A DNA stretch of 64,000 nt from Metridium senile (lineage: Eukaryota; Cnidaria; Anthozoa; Actiniaria; Metridiidae): the NCBI GenBank assembly GCA_949775045.1, contig OX459104.1:11703655-11767654 (forward strand). The letters run 5' to 3'. A program made the translations under genes and the position numbers. Positions within the stretch are counted from its first letter, which is position 1. Each line of letters starts with the position of its first letter. Shown piece after piece: positions 1-12,000 of the stretch. The notes beneath the pieces were generated by a model. It did not search any database. It worked only from the letters and a program-made list of their open reading frames with translations, and was not told the DNA's origin.

Positions 1-29
1 ACATATTGATTCGCGAGCCCTTCAAGCAA

Positions 30-491
30 CTAATGAGCATCCATGCTTTTGTCGGTGAGGGCTCGTGGATCAAACAGTTCCCATTGGTGTTCGTGTTGAT
101 CTTCTGTGATCTTCCTTTGTCTTTTTAATGTATTCCCAAAGTACAAATGTTCTATTTGTATGGCAACGTTTTTGAAATTAGGTGTATACATTAAACTTAT
201 TTTGTACATCAAAGACAATCCCGAGCTTACGCAGTTATGCGTCTTATTTCAATATAATTACTGTCTTTTGGATTATTGGAGCGCCTCTTTATCCTGTAAG
301 TCTTTCCCACATCTAAGTTCTTTTTCTCCGTAAAAAAACAACATTCCAATAGCTCTAACTCGTTCTTCTACTGGGGCAAGATTTTTGTCTTGAAAGGAAA
401 TTGTTTTTGTAGATAATTCCATAATATCACAAAGAGCGAAAGATACGTAAACTAAGACTGGAGGCACTGTCAAATTTTGTGGCAAAACCAC
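30..491 (-). pseudogene. Coding-like remnant at left edge, repeated at 42 kb
   Basis: Two short minus-strand frames (491-273 and 218-30) read like protein rather than random translation, but they lie in different frames and are separated by stops. Part of the second (about 106-246) recurs at about 42038-42176 with small changes and a similar reading on the minus strand. I do not recognise the family. It is probably a decayed transposon coding fragment. Confidence 0.25.
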
Positions 492-526
492 AAGACTCGA
501 AAGCGTATGATATCAATTTGAACATA

Positions 527-555
527 GGGGGGGGGGGGGGGGGGGGGGGGGGGGG
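527..555. repeat. Poly-G homopolymer run
   Basis: An almost unbroken run of G of nearly 30 bases, followed by GGAGGAGG. Its length should be treated as uncertain in any assembly. Confidence 0.9.
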
Positions 556-559
556 AGGA

Positions 560-1929
560 GGACACTGGAGTAGCATGTTGCATCTTAAAACGTACGAGCT
601 TTATGAACAAAAGGAGAACAAAGTAAAAGAGGATACAGTGTCAAATTTATCAAATGATTTTTATCTTCTTTCAGTTCAAAAAGTATGAGTACTTTCTCAG
701 TTGAAAGCGAACGGTTTGTTCAATTTTACAACTGAGATTGTGTGACTATCCTCATGTCAAACTACATAAACTATATTTGAAATTAAGGTATTAGGAATGG
801 CTCAGCACGTAAAAATAATCTTCAATTTTTTGTCGATCCCTAACTTCTTTTCGAATTCATTAAGTTATAATTAACTCACACGCCTTTTTCGTTTTAATAT
901 TAGACTTGTTTTAGACATTAACACACCCACTCATCTAAAATATAAAAGAGAAACGGCTTTTATACGTCATACAGCGGTTCACCGCAATACCCTTATTACA
1001 TTGGTTGAGCAACAAATTAATTGTGTGGGAAGAACTTTTGTATAGCAATTTTAAGAATGTTAGGAATGCGGAAATTCCAATCATAACATTGTACTCTGTT
1101 CCTTTGATACTGATCGTGCTGTCTTACAAGCATTATCGTCTATTGTACACAGCAAATCACATGACACTGAACTTTTCAAGGGCTGAACACGGCTGCACGT
1201 TTTCCCCGCAGTACATCTGAAAACTGACAACGAATCGTACACTCGTAAATCAGAATACATGTCCCTTATAATCGTGGTTTTTTGATAGCTCTCCCCGAAA
1301 AGAATGATTTTACAAAGATAAGATGTCAGGATAAATTTAGATAAAATCATGGATCAAGATCTCGATTTCAACATTTTTGTGCAAAAATTGCCCAAGATTG
1401 TCGTTCAGCAACGACTGTAGTGGTCAAACAATGCATTGTAAAATATTTACCGGTTAATATTAATATAAAGCAATTAGATTTTATCACGCGTCTTTATTCT
1501 TACAGGTACCGCCGTTTTTTTTGCTATTTTATTCTAATAATTGCCAGTCATCAATACTTAGGCATTGATTGTATATAGGCTGGTAAATTTTAAACAAGCT
1601 TCGATATATCTTTTTAACACTGTTTTTGTGTGCTTGTTGTCCGTTTTGTATCACCTTTACCCAATCATATAATTTTTTTCTTGAATAAAAATAATTCAAT
1701 GATACTATATTTCTTCGAAATCAAGAGCTCTAGATATGAGTCATGCAGAATTTGTTTAAACTTATTTTGTAGTTTGTTACTATTTTTTTATCTGAATGGT
1801 GAATTTAAATGTAAGACAGTCAGCAGTTGTATGCACGTTCTCTAATATGCTACAGCATGACGTCATAAAATGGTCAAACTGTTGTAGAATCAAGAGAAGA
1901 GGCCGATAAATCCACAAAATTACAACTGC
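560..1929. other. AT-rich stretch with no recognised gene
   Basis: Both strands hold only short frames with no recognisable domain. Around 650-730 there is weak similarity, in inverted orientation, to about 10720-10795, sharing a GAAAGCGAACGGTTTG core. This suggests an old dispersed repeat. Confidence 0.5.
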
Positions 1930-2340
1930 TTAATAGGTGGGTTCACACTAGCGATCTAAAGTAGGTCTAAAATATACTTTGGTTATACTTGTAGTGCATA
2001 CTTTAGGTCTTCCTATTCCGCAAGAAAAACAGTAAACGTCCATCAAACCTGTCAACTGCTAGTTCTCCTATTGCAAAATACACATTAGAGATATACGTTG
2101 ACCTTTTTAGCGGGAAATATGGATCTTGTATTATTACTGCAAGCATTTTTGGTTCATAGGATGTATCAAAGCTTCTAAAATAATGATTGACAGATTAAAG
2201 GCTAAGTAATATACTTGTTCGTCAGTGTGAACGCCTTGCTCGCTTTTGTAAACAAACGAACCTAAAGAACCTACTTTGATACAGATGTACTTTAGACCTA
2301 CTTGGAGTCTATTGTGAACCCACCTATTAATGACATAATG
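1930..2340. mobile_element. MITE with TTAATAGGTGGGTTCACA termini
   Basis: The ends are inverted copies: TTAATAGGTGGGTTCACA at the left and its reverse complement at the right, 411 bp in all. Subterminal AGTAGGTCTAAA-like stretches are also inverted near both ends. There is no coding capacity. The terminal TTAA suggests a TTAA target site, but the superfamily is not certain. Confidence 0.75.
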
Positions 2341-2815
2341 CTTTTTAAGACACGTTTAATCACCATTTTATTAAAACCAGACTTTCGGTCTATTAGTTCA
2401 TCATCTGGGAAAACATTGTGAAAGGGGAAGTCGTTAAATCACGCTATCGTTAATACGCCCCTTTACCACAACAAACGTATTTTAATACGTTTAAAACAAT
2501 TTTAATAATTTTAAGAGTTTATAAAGAAAAAAAACATTTAAAAAGATCCAAGATAAAAAATATTTAAAAAGATCCAAGGTATTTTGCACAGTTTTGCTAT
2601 AAACGTAAGGTTCTTTTCGGAAAAACATTTTAGCATTAAAACGTGTATCAATATAAAGAATAGCACAATAAATATCACGCTGGTTATTACGAGTCATTAT
2701 GTGTGTATACACAGCAAAAACTGACCATGGCTCTCGACCAATCAGCAGCATGCTAAAAAAATTGCAGTTGTGGTGCAAAAAGGCTATACCCATTCAACAC
2801 CAGTTTTATGGTGCG

Positions 2816-2973
2816 TATAGACCCTTTTAATAAGTCCCGAAGTGTTGTGTTTTCCGCGCTTGATGTCAAATTTATTCTTTTCAATTCTTTTCATATTATA
2901 CAAATTTCAAAAGAATAAATTTGACGTCATGCGCGGAAAACACAACACTTCGGGACTTATTAAAAGGGTCTAT
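2816..2973. mobile_element. Near-perfect hairpin MITE, 158 bp
   Basis: Two arms of about 65 bases are nearly exact reverse complements, starting TATAGACCCTTTTAATAAG, around a short AT-rich loop. TA dinucleotides at both ends fit a Tc1/mariner-like target. It is non-coding. Confidence 0.8.
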
Positions 2974-3369
2974 CGGGGTTTGATTTAGGTTTTAGGAAAG
3001 CTATCTTTAAAAAGCATCTTAGCATGGTAGAAAAGTTTACTATTATAAGGAATTACACAATGTATATAGCGCCTTTTAAATAACGGACCATAGGGTATAA
3101 ACAAAAATGCCTTAAATATCAATTGGTTAGCAGTTAATTTTCACATTTTTTTCTTGAAAAAACAAAGTGTTCACAAAACAATTAGCTAATGAATATTTAA
3201 AAGCGACAAGGGTTCATCGAACCATTTTGTTTTTCTGCGGGCCGGTGTTCAATATATATTTGGATTCAGTTATTGAGCTCAAGCTGTTTGCATGCTGTTC
3301 CATGTTGTTTCTCGGCCTTAAAACATTACATCAAAGTCACAAGACCGCAACTAATTTAAACGATGAGAA

Positions 3370-3638
3370 TGACTAAGGGACCGTTCGTTATTTATCGGAG
3401 GGGGAAGGGGAGGGGGGGATGATAAAATGGGGGGACTTGAACTTTTAATGAGCCTGGAAAGGGGGGTCTTGAAATAACTGATGAGTCATCAAGGAAATCA
3501 CGAAATATTTCCTCAGAGTGTAAGGGGGGTCCTAAAAAAATATTTTGCTTGAAAGGGGGGACTGCAAAAAAAAGTGAAAATTTGCTAATTTATCACCCAT
3601 CCCCCTCCCCCTGATAAATAATGAACGGTCCCTAAGAG
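3370..3638. mobile_element. MITE with AGGGACCGTTCRTTATTTAT termini
   Basis: Terminal inverted repeats of about 35 bp (AGGGACCGTTCGTTATTTAT at the left, its inverse at the right) enclose a G-rich interior. GATGAGAA occurs just outside both ends (3362-3369 and 3639-3646), consistent with an 8-bp target duplication of hAT type. A weakly related C-rich fragment lies at about 56035-56130. Confidence 0.7.
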
Positions 3639-5940
3639 GATGAGAAGGGGACTCAAACCACTTTTTAAATAGCAATTGCTATCAAAAATTCCTAACACGA
3701 AAGGTATGCCAAATGTTTCGATAAATCGTAGAAATTGTTTGGATGATTAAATCATTGGTTTGCATCAATATTTATAATATACCGTACATACAATATACAT
3801 TGAAATCTTTTACCATAACACATAAAAATTATATATTTTTTCTGATTGCTATTATATTGTTTTTTAGTTTTTTGTTTGTTTGTTGTACGTATGTTAATTT
3901 CGATTGTTTAGTTAATTTTCTAATATTCTCTTGATATGTTTTTGTTTGTTTTCTTGTCTGTGAATCATTTAATTGTTTATATTACTTTATATATATTTTT
4001 TATTTGTTTGTTTGTTTGTTTGTGTATCATTTAATTGTTTATATGTTTTTATAAGACTGTTTGTTTGTTTGTGTCTGTCTGTCTGCTTGTCTTCTTGCCA
4101 GTTTGTATGTTTTAATATTAATAATTGTTTGTTCGTTTCTAGAATATTCTTGTTTATTTTCGCGCGCTTTGGTATGCACTGACCTCAGTCAAATCAATCA
4201 AATCAACCAAATTGTATTGCTCACTAAATTAACATTAAATATGACAATTTGACAGTAAAACAATACAATACATTAATTATAATGTATATATAAATAGTTT
4301 TTTTATAATTGTATATATATATAAGTTGAGCCTGAGGGCTAAATTAACTGATAGGTTTTCTAGTTAGCCCCCAGTCTTTATGTTGCTAATTTATTACATA
4401 AGCTAAGGAATTATACAAGAAAGTTAATTAAATAAGAAAAAATACAAAAATATCATATCAGGTAGTGTTAATTTATGTTTTTTTAGGGAGTAAATAACTA
4501 GCATTTACTAGTTATTCAGTGTAACTTGAGATATCCTTGGCCATTCACAGGCTATTCCTGTCAACAATCATCGACCTAAACATGCACATGCAAACTTGTA
4601 TTCGTAAAATAATAATAAAAACGATAATAAAAGAGCAAAAAATTAATATCAACGGCAATTGATTTGTTATTTAACGAAGAGTCACTGTCAAAGTTGCAAG
4701 CACAGGATGTTTTAAAAAACAACTTCGGACCATTCTGTTTAATTCAAATACCATTTAGTATTATTTCAGTTTAAGGTTTAATCTTTTTTTCCATTTGTAA
4801 ATACCTAAATAATCATTATTTTTGTTCCAATATTTATATAATTTTTTCTTTTTTTCAAACTGTAAGGACATCGAGAGATATTGGATATGCACTAGAAATA
4901 AATTATTATTTTTATTATCATTACTAAATGTTAGATAAATGCCTCGTGTTTCGCGTTTAGTTGTATATCAAACATTGTTATATAAAAGTAAATTTAACGC
5001 GCCATTTTCCATTTTATTGGTCTAGTGAGTGAGTCCATATCGACGAAAAAAAAAACACATCTAAAAATATGAACAAAGAGCAAGCAAAAATGCTATATAA
5101 AAATACCTTGTGTATGATGTTGATCGTAGCGGAATAATAAGCATTTGCAATTATATTTTATTATAATCATACACACTTTCACAACCGCGGATTAGACCAA
5201 TATATATAATAAATATCTTATCAACCTCTTGTATTTAAGCCGTACTGTACTTCGTCTCTACATAATTTTATATGACCTATTCGCCCGGGCTACATTTGCT
5301 AGCTACGTATTAAACCCAAAAACTACTTTTAAGGACTTAACATAACACCATTTTTTTCTAATTATAATTATCTACCGCAATATTTCCTGAGTGTTCTCAA
5401 CTGAATCAAATGTATGAATCATTCAGACAATCCTAGGTTCAGGCATCCAAAACATTTATTACATACTACTAAATAAATAGTCTAAAATCACTTATTCTTT
5501 TAATCTATAACTTATTCAATAAACGGAAATCCTCGCAGCTTTGAGTAATATCTTTTTATTCATGACAAAACGTAGTTAAAAAGAGACAAGAATTGAAATA
5601 TGTTCGAAAATACCCGTTTTAACGAACAAATACGACATGAATGAATCGGAAATATCTATAAAGCTTTAAGAAATCCTCCCTTATACATTTCAGAACGTAG
5701 ATCACCCCACAATCTACATAAATGTGATATTATCCTAGCCCGTGGCAGAGGTCACGCCACTAGAATGATGTAGAGGCCACTCCCTGTAGCCACCCCTTCC
5801 CACTTTGAGTATTTCATCACTGCTGGACTATTGTGTGTTGCCTTAAAATTGCACATTACCGCTGGAACTGATCGTAGGCGTCGGTGGTTTCCGGAATGGT
5901 TTGCAGAATGAATCAGTCATTGGTATGTTTTGAAAAACAT
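3634..5940. other. Intergenic, AT-rich, TTTG-repeat rich
   Basis: No gene is recognised. About 3865-4130 is dominated by TTTG/TGTTTGTT simple repeats, so the small frames there are low-complexity. A short hairpin (GAGGGCTAAAT ... TTAGCCCCC) lies near 4333-4375. The last few hundred bases are upstream sequence of the following gene. Confidence 0.5.
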
Positions 5941-5952
5941 GCAAACTGCAGG

Positions 5953-5960
5953 TATAAAAG
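5953..5960 (+). promoter_or_regulatory. TATA box of the ShKT-domain gene
   Basis: TATAAAAG stands 97 bases before the start codon at 6050, which would put transcription start near 5980-5990 with a 5' leader of roughly 65 bases. This position fits a core promoter, but no other element was assigned. Confidence 0.6.
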
Positions 5961-6049
5961 AGGTCGTGCTGTAGATAAGGTCATTCGATATAGAAATATT
6001 GGTATAGTAAACATATAAGAAGATTTGGCTACTGATACAGAGTATCAAG

Positions 6050-9000
6050 ATGAAGATTCTATTTACCTTATTTATTGCTTTTATGACGGCCAACTATGGT
6101 AAGTTTGTAATTTCTGTATAATTTGATGGTAGTGTTGTGTTGTACATGTTAGTTTTTGTTAGTTTTTTTTTGTATGAAACGTTTACCAGTATGTAATGCA
6201 TGTTTAGTTTTGTTAATCCAGTATATTTGGTGTAATGGTTCCTTCAGTGTTCAATATTAAACAATAGATTCGATGTTAAATAATCTCTTATAATAATAGT
6301 ATAATTATTGGTAATTATATATATAATTGCTTAATTTTTTTAGGTTTTACTTACAAAAATAGCCTTTTAACGTTATTAGGGGTAATTCCAGTAAATGTTG
6401 TTGATTTGTGTTCTTATTGATCAACGTCATTTCAATATTTTTTTCATTTTGCGCAAAAAGTTTTTTTTGGGGTGGTTTTGTTTCTTGCGTTTTCTCTTTC
6501 CGAAACCGTTAGTTTTCGTCGAGGATTTTTACATGATTGCATAGACATCACCTTTCTTAAAGTTATATAGGAGGATGCTCTTTAAATTTTTAATGGGAAC
6601 CCAAGTGTTTTGTCATTGATTGCCCATCAAAGTTTTGTAGTTTCTTGGCGACTTAACTCTTTTTTAAGTTGAGATTCTTTGATGTGTTCTTCTCTCCTAT
6701 GCCACGAGGGTTTTTCTCCGGGTTTTCCGGTTTTCCTCCCTCGGCAAAAATGAGCATGTGAGCCGAGTTGTGTGCAAAATAATTAACGTAGAGGCAGTGA
6801 GTGTGTATCTGAATCTCCCCAATTAGTTGGGCACACTAAACGGGAAAGAATTGAATTTCGATAGAACCTAAAAAAAAAAAAAGTTTTATGAGGTTTCAGT
6901 AAAGTACTAATAGAGCAAAAGTTTAAATTTACAAAATTTCTAAATTTAGTCCTGTCGCTAGTGGTTTTATTACGCCAATAAAAATACTTTCACGGTCAGT
7001 TATACTTTTTTACGACGAAATGAAAATCATTGACAAGGAATGGAATATTCAGCTGCCTATTCTTCAGTGACTCGTCAGTGGTTACATTACGTCGACCACA
7101 GGCACCGAACTATTATCTCTTGTCGCCGGATTACAAGTTGACCATTTTTCTTTAATAGGAACTAAAAATATGCCTTATTCAATTGACATTGTCTGTGAAA
7201 AGGCCTTCAGTTGGTGAACTGGTATTGATACAAATCTAAAAATGGAAACTAGCGAGTAAACTAGTATAGGCTGCGTCGGTGTTTGATATAAACAAAAGGT
7301 AATATAATGAAATTTGTTACACCGTAAAAAAAATTATTTTAACTTTACAGACGTATGGAGCTTTGGCCCTTCGTCGGACTTAAAAAGACGCAGGCATTTT
7401 TATCATATCTCCGTACGTACAGTCTCCATGAGTAAACCATTGACCTTTTAGATGAAAATCTGCTCGATGCGATGACATTCAATACAAGGGCCTTTAACTA
7501 AATGTCACAACCCATCGTTGTTACCTTCCTTTTACAGGCAAAAGATAAAATATTGTTGCAATCTTTCACTTTTTTTTGACAAGAAAAAACATTTTATAAA
7601 AATAATTAGTGTTACGATTCTTGCAATGTTTAAAATATATTTGCAATAACAAACCTTTCAAATTTAAATCCTCCTGGGAGATGGATTTCATTGTTTGAAA
7701 CTGTTTTTAAATTTGGAAGATATAAAAGAATATATGCCTCCAACATGGAATGTTATTCCAAGCGAGGATTGTGTTAGGATAATATTGGAATGAGTGATTA
7801 AGGTCTCACCCCAGGCTCCTAGGCCTATTGCAACTATATAAAGGACAAACATAAAGACTACAATAGCAAATCTATAAATAGGTCAATCGTTTTTTAAATC
7901 GGGAGAATCAAAGAATGTATTGGGAAAACATCAAGGCAAGCAAGTTAGTTTGTATCTTCTTCTGTATTTTAATTGCGAACGATTTTGAGAGTGCATTTAT
8001 ATTAAACAGAACCCTATTAAAATTCTTAATAATGAAATAATAAATTTGATAAACTATAATTCAATAAGTTCCAAAAGACAAAAGAAGGTACTTTCCTAAG
8101 GGCTTTATGTGATGGTGAAGTACACAAAAAAATTATGTTGTTGTAATTATTGCTTTTTGATCTTGTTTTTCTTTTGCTTGTTGAGTAAGTTCAGAAAAAC
8201 ATTTTCTATCACTTTCTGATTTGTTCATCACTTTTATCACTTCATATTTATATTTGGTATCTCTCTTAGTCTAACTCTTTTCCTCCAGCAAACGTCAGTA
8301 AAATTATAAGTTAAATTTGTTTACGGTGTTTCAAATTTCATTCTATGACCTAAGTTAATTTTAGTTTATTTTCAAGCGACGTAACGAAAGTGAATTTTGT
8401 CTGCATTGAACTAAAAACTGATGCATGTCTGCCATGAAAAACCATTCTAGTCTCGTTTGTCAAGTGCCTTCTGACAGCAACAGGATATTCGTGCGTGAAT
8501 ACATTATGACGTCAAATACCAAACATTAACGGAATGCTTGACAAATTATTACGTCATTTTAAATTGACGTGACAAAACAAGCTAGTCAGTTATATACTTT
8601 TTTCTTGTGAAAAATTTCCTTAAAATAAGAAACATTTTAAAAGCATTGATTAATTTGTTCAAGTTGATAATTGTTAAATTTAGATTAGATGAAATACACA
8701 CATAGGGAGTCTACCGCTGTTTTCATATGTAGTGAGGAAAAACCGACAATGTGCCATTATTAGATTTATCAAGGTCAAGAACCCACATACCAAAACCCAT
8801 TGTTCAGCGGTGAGGATTGTATTCATATTTAGGAAATTACATTTCAAGTTTGTTTGGTATTAGATTTCCGGGCTGTTTTTAAAAATATTACAATGTATTG
8901 AAACGTCGAAGAATAGAACTTATTATTGGCTTAAAGGAATGTTTTTTCTGATTACTTGTTGTGATATACCTTATTGCGTCAATGTAGTTTTCGAGATAGT

Positions 9001-12000
9001 ATAGTACACGTATATTAATATACGGGTAAACTACTAGAAGTGTAAAAGTTAGTTAACTGATGGTAAACTAATATACGGGTAAACTACTATACGTGTGAAC
9101 GTTAGTAAACTGATGGTAAACTAATATAAGGGTAAACTATTTAATATACGCGTAGCAGCCGTTGAGTGAGAAACCTTTTTTTATGAGTGATACACAAAAC
9201 GGAGCATAAGTTAACAAGCGCGTGGACCTATATATGGGATTTAATTTGTTTCTAAATTAACAACTCTGAAGTTAAACAAATAAGCGGATTTACCCGTGTG
9301 GGCTGCGTAGGTGTTTCAAAAGAAGCCGTCGGATTAAAAATGTATAGGGAATAACTAGGGATTTATAGCTATAGTGTGGGCTGTGTTCTATCACAATAAA
9401 CAATTATATTTGTATTTGTACAATAGTGTGTGGTAAAAATCCGTGCGACGGGCTGAGCCGTTTCTAATTTAGTTCCAAGAACATATTAAAGGAAAACGGA
9501 GATTAAAATATATGATAACTTGGGGATCAAATATTCAGTGATATGTATCTGTTTCCTTTTTCTAAACTTCAAAAAAAATTACGGCAAAATTCTGAGAATT
9601 TTAATTAATATTGTTGAAGCAAACAAATCATGTACACCGCGTATAAAAAGATTTAATACATCCTGGGCAATTGAGAATTTCGTATTCATTTGATAATTGC
9701 GCAATATTAGAAGTTTAATAAATTATTGAATGAGGTTTTATTCAATCATTGATCAAACTTTCCTATCTTTCTTTGTTTACAATTATTCTTTCTTTTAATT
9801 TTTTCAGGACACTGCTTAAATCTACCCTTTTCTGAAAAAGAAGACTACTCCCACTTTCATGACAATCTAATTGCGGACTTACAAGAACTTTTAGAGAACG
9901 TCAATGTCACTGAGGACCCCACAACAGCCGCTCCCATAGAGGAACTTCCTAAAGAAATTAGCGCTAGCTTGAAACAAGACCTTCTTGATATCTTACAAAA
10001 CAATAAGGACCTATTTGACAAACCTGAACAAGAAGATGACTTTAGCTCTTACATCGTTAAGAAAAAACGGCCGATAGTGAAACCAGGACAAACACTTTCA
10101 AGTAAGTTTAGTTAGTTTTTTTTTAGTTAGTTTTTAAAACAAATTTGTTTGTAAATAATGAATTCGGATGACATGGTTGGCCGAGTAGTCAGTGCACCGG
10201 CCTTTCACTGCTGTGATCAGGGTTCGAGTCCCAGTTCGGGCAACGGATCATATATGAATTAATTTCGTTTGAGGGTTTTTTCTCCGGGTAATCCGTTTTT
10301 TCCTCCCTCAACAAAAATCAATACGTTAGGAGTGATCAATACGTTAGGAGTGAATATGCTGTGTTAATACTAATAACATCGTTTTGATATCAACAGAATG
10401 CTATTACTATAAGTATGGTTGTTGTCAAGATAGGTATCATCCAGCAGATGGACCCCAAAGAAAAGGATGCGGCTGTAAGTTAATTAAGCCATTATCCCCA
10501 ACCCCATACATTTATGTTATAATAGCAACACATACACATAAATAAAAGGCGGTACAACATAAACAATTGTGGCGCAAATGTCATTCTCTTATAAGAGTCT
10601 CATTCAAATCGAGCACATTGTAGAGCCTCGAAAACTCTTTAAATGATATATGTTTTTTGCCATATTTCTACCGCTAGTTATCAGTGGAAAACATAGTCGC
10701 ACTTGCTTGTAAAAGTGATCAAACCGTTCGCTTTCAACTTCCAAAAGGACGTGTACTTTTTGAACGAATCAAAATCATTGGATAAGGTCAATAAAAGATT
10801 GAGGTAGCTGTATCCATGGCTCCTTTTTTTACTTTTCTGCAAATATTTCGAGAAAAGATCGAAAAACCACGATTTTGGGGCCTTATTTCTACCAGTTTGA
10901 CTAGGCGCATTGAAGCGTGAACGTATAACACGTATAACGGGTCTATAGCTGAGCAAATGTTAACACGTGTTTTCCGATGGATCGCCTGAGTATCTATAAT
11001 CATATTATGCTGTGAAAGCCTTGTCTGGATCCTTTTTTTTATTAGTGGGTTTCTGCTTATCAAAGATCAAATAATCACAGAACTATATTTTCCGATGTTT
11101 ATTCGCTGCATGATATTCACCGAGCATGAGGGGAATGACTGTTTTAGTATAAATACACAGATAATATTTTCAAAAAATAAAAATAATTAGTGAGTTTCTC
11201 TTTTATTATCAATTTCTAAACGCTGTAAGTGATTTAAAAAAAATAGTTCTCGTACCAATTGCAAACAGCGTGATTTTCTATGATCACCCTCGTATATATT
11301 CTAAAAGCGTTAATGTTGGGAGTACAATAGATGTTATTATGTGAGTTACTATGTGAATGATGCAGTAACATTGTGTTCAGATGTACGAGTGTATGGGATG
11401 AGCTGTATAGCAGAAATACGCACTATTATTTATGTTACAAGCCATCCCGACAGCAAGTTGTGCTTCTTGACAATTTTTATTCGTCACAACAAAGTAAATG
11501 GATGTTACATAAAAAAGGTTTAATTGAAGTCGAAACACACAAACACAAAGCTCTTTTTTTCTTAAAATAAATTGATAAATTAATAAAGTAGAAAAAAATA
11601 TTATCTTTCTGAAAGTAACGATATTAACATTTATAATTAACATTTTTAGTGAAAATATGCACAGATGAATCCCCAGGACTTTGCGCAAGAGAAGATAGAA
11701 AAGGGAAGCTGGATTGTGATGGACGACATCACTCTGTATGTGCTTATACATGCAGAAATTGCAGTAAGTTTGTATATTTATTTCTGCCCGTTGTTTTATG
11801 GGTGGCATGTGGGCCGTAGTAGAGCGTTTCATACAGCTGTGGTCCGGGCATGGATTATATTTGAGTAGGGTTTGGTAAGTGTTCTTCTCTTTTATGCCAC
11901 GCGGTTTTTTCCCCGGGTAATATCCGGTTGTCCTCCTTTCACAAAAATCAAACTGATGTGAATTGATATAGAGGAGTTTTCAAAGTGAGTAAGTGAGTGT

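Noticed and set aside
479..688. Frame with a polyglycine run
   Set aside because: Created by the poly-G homopolymer; the flanking residues show no domain.
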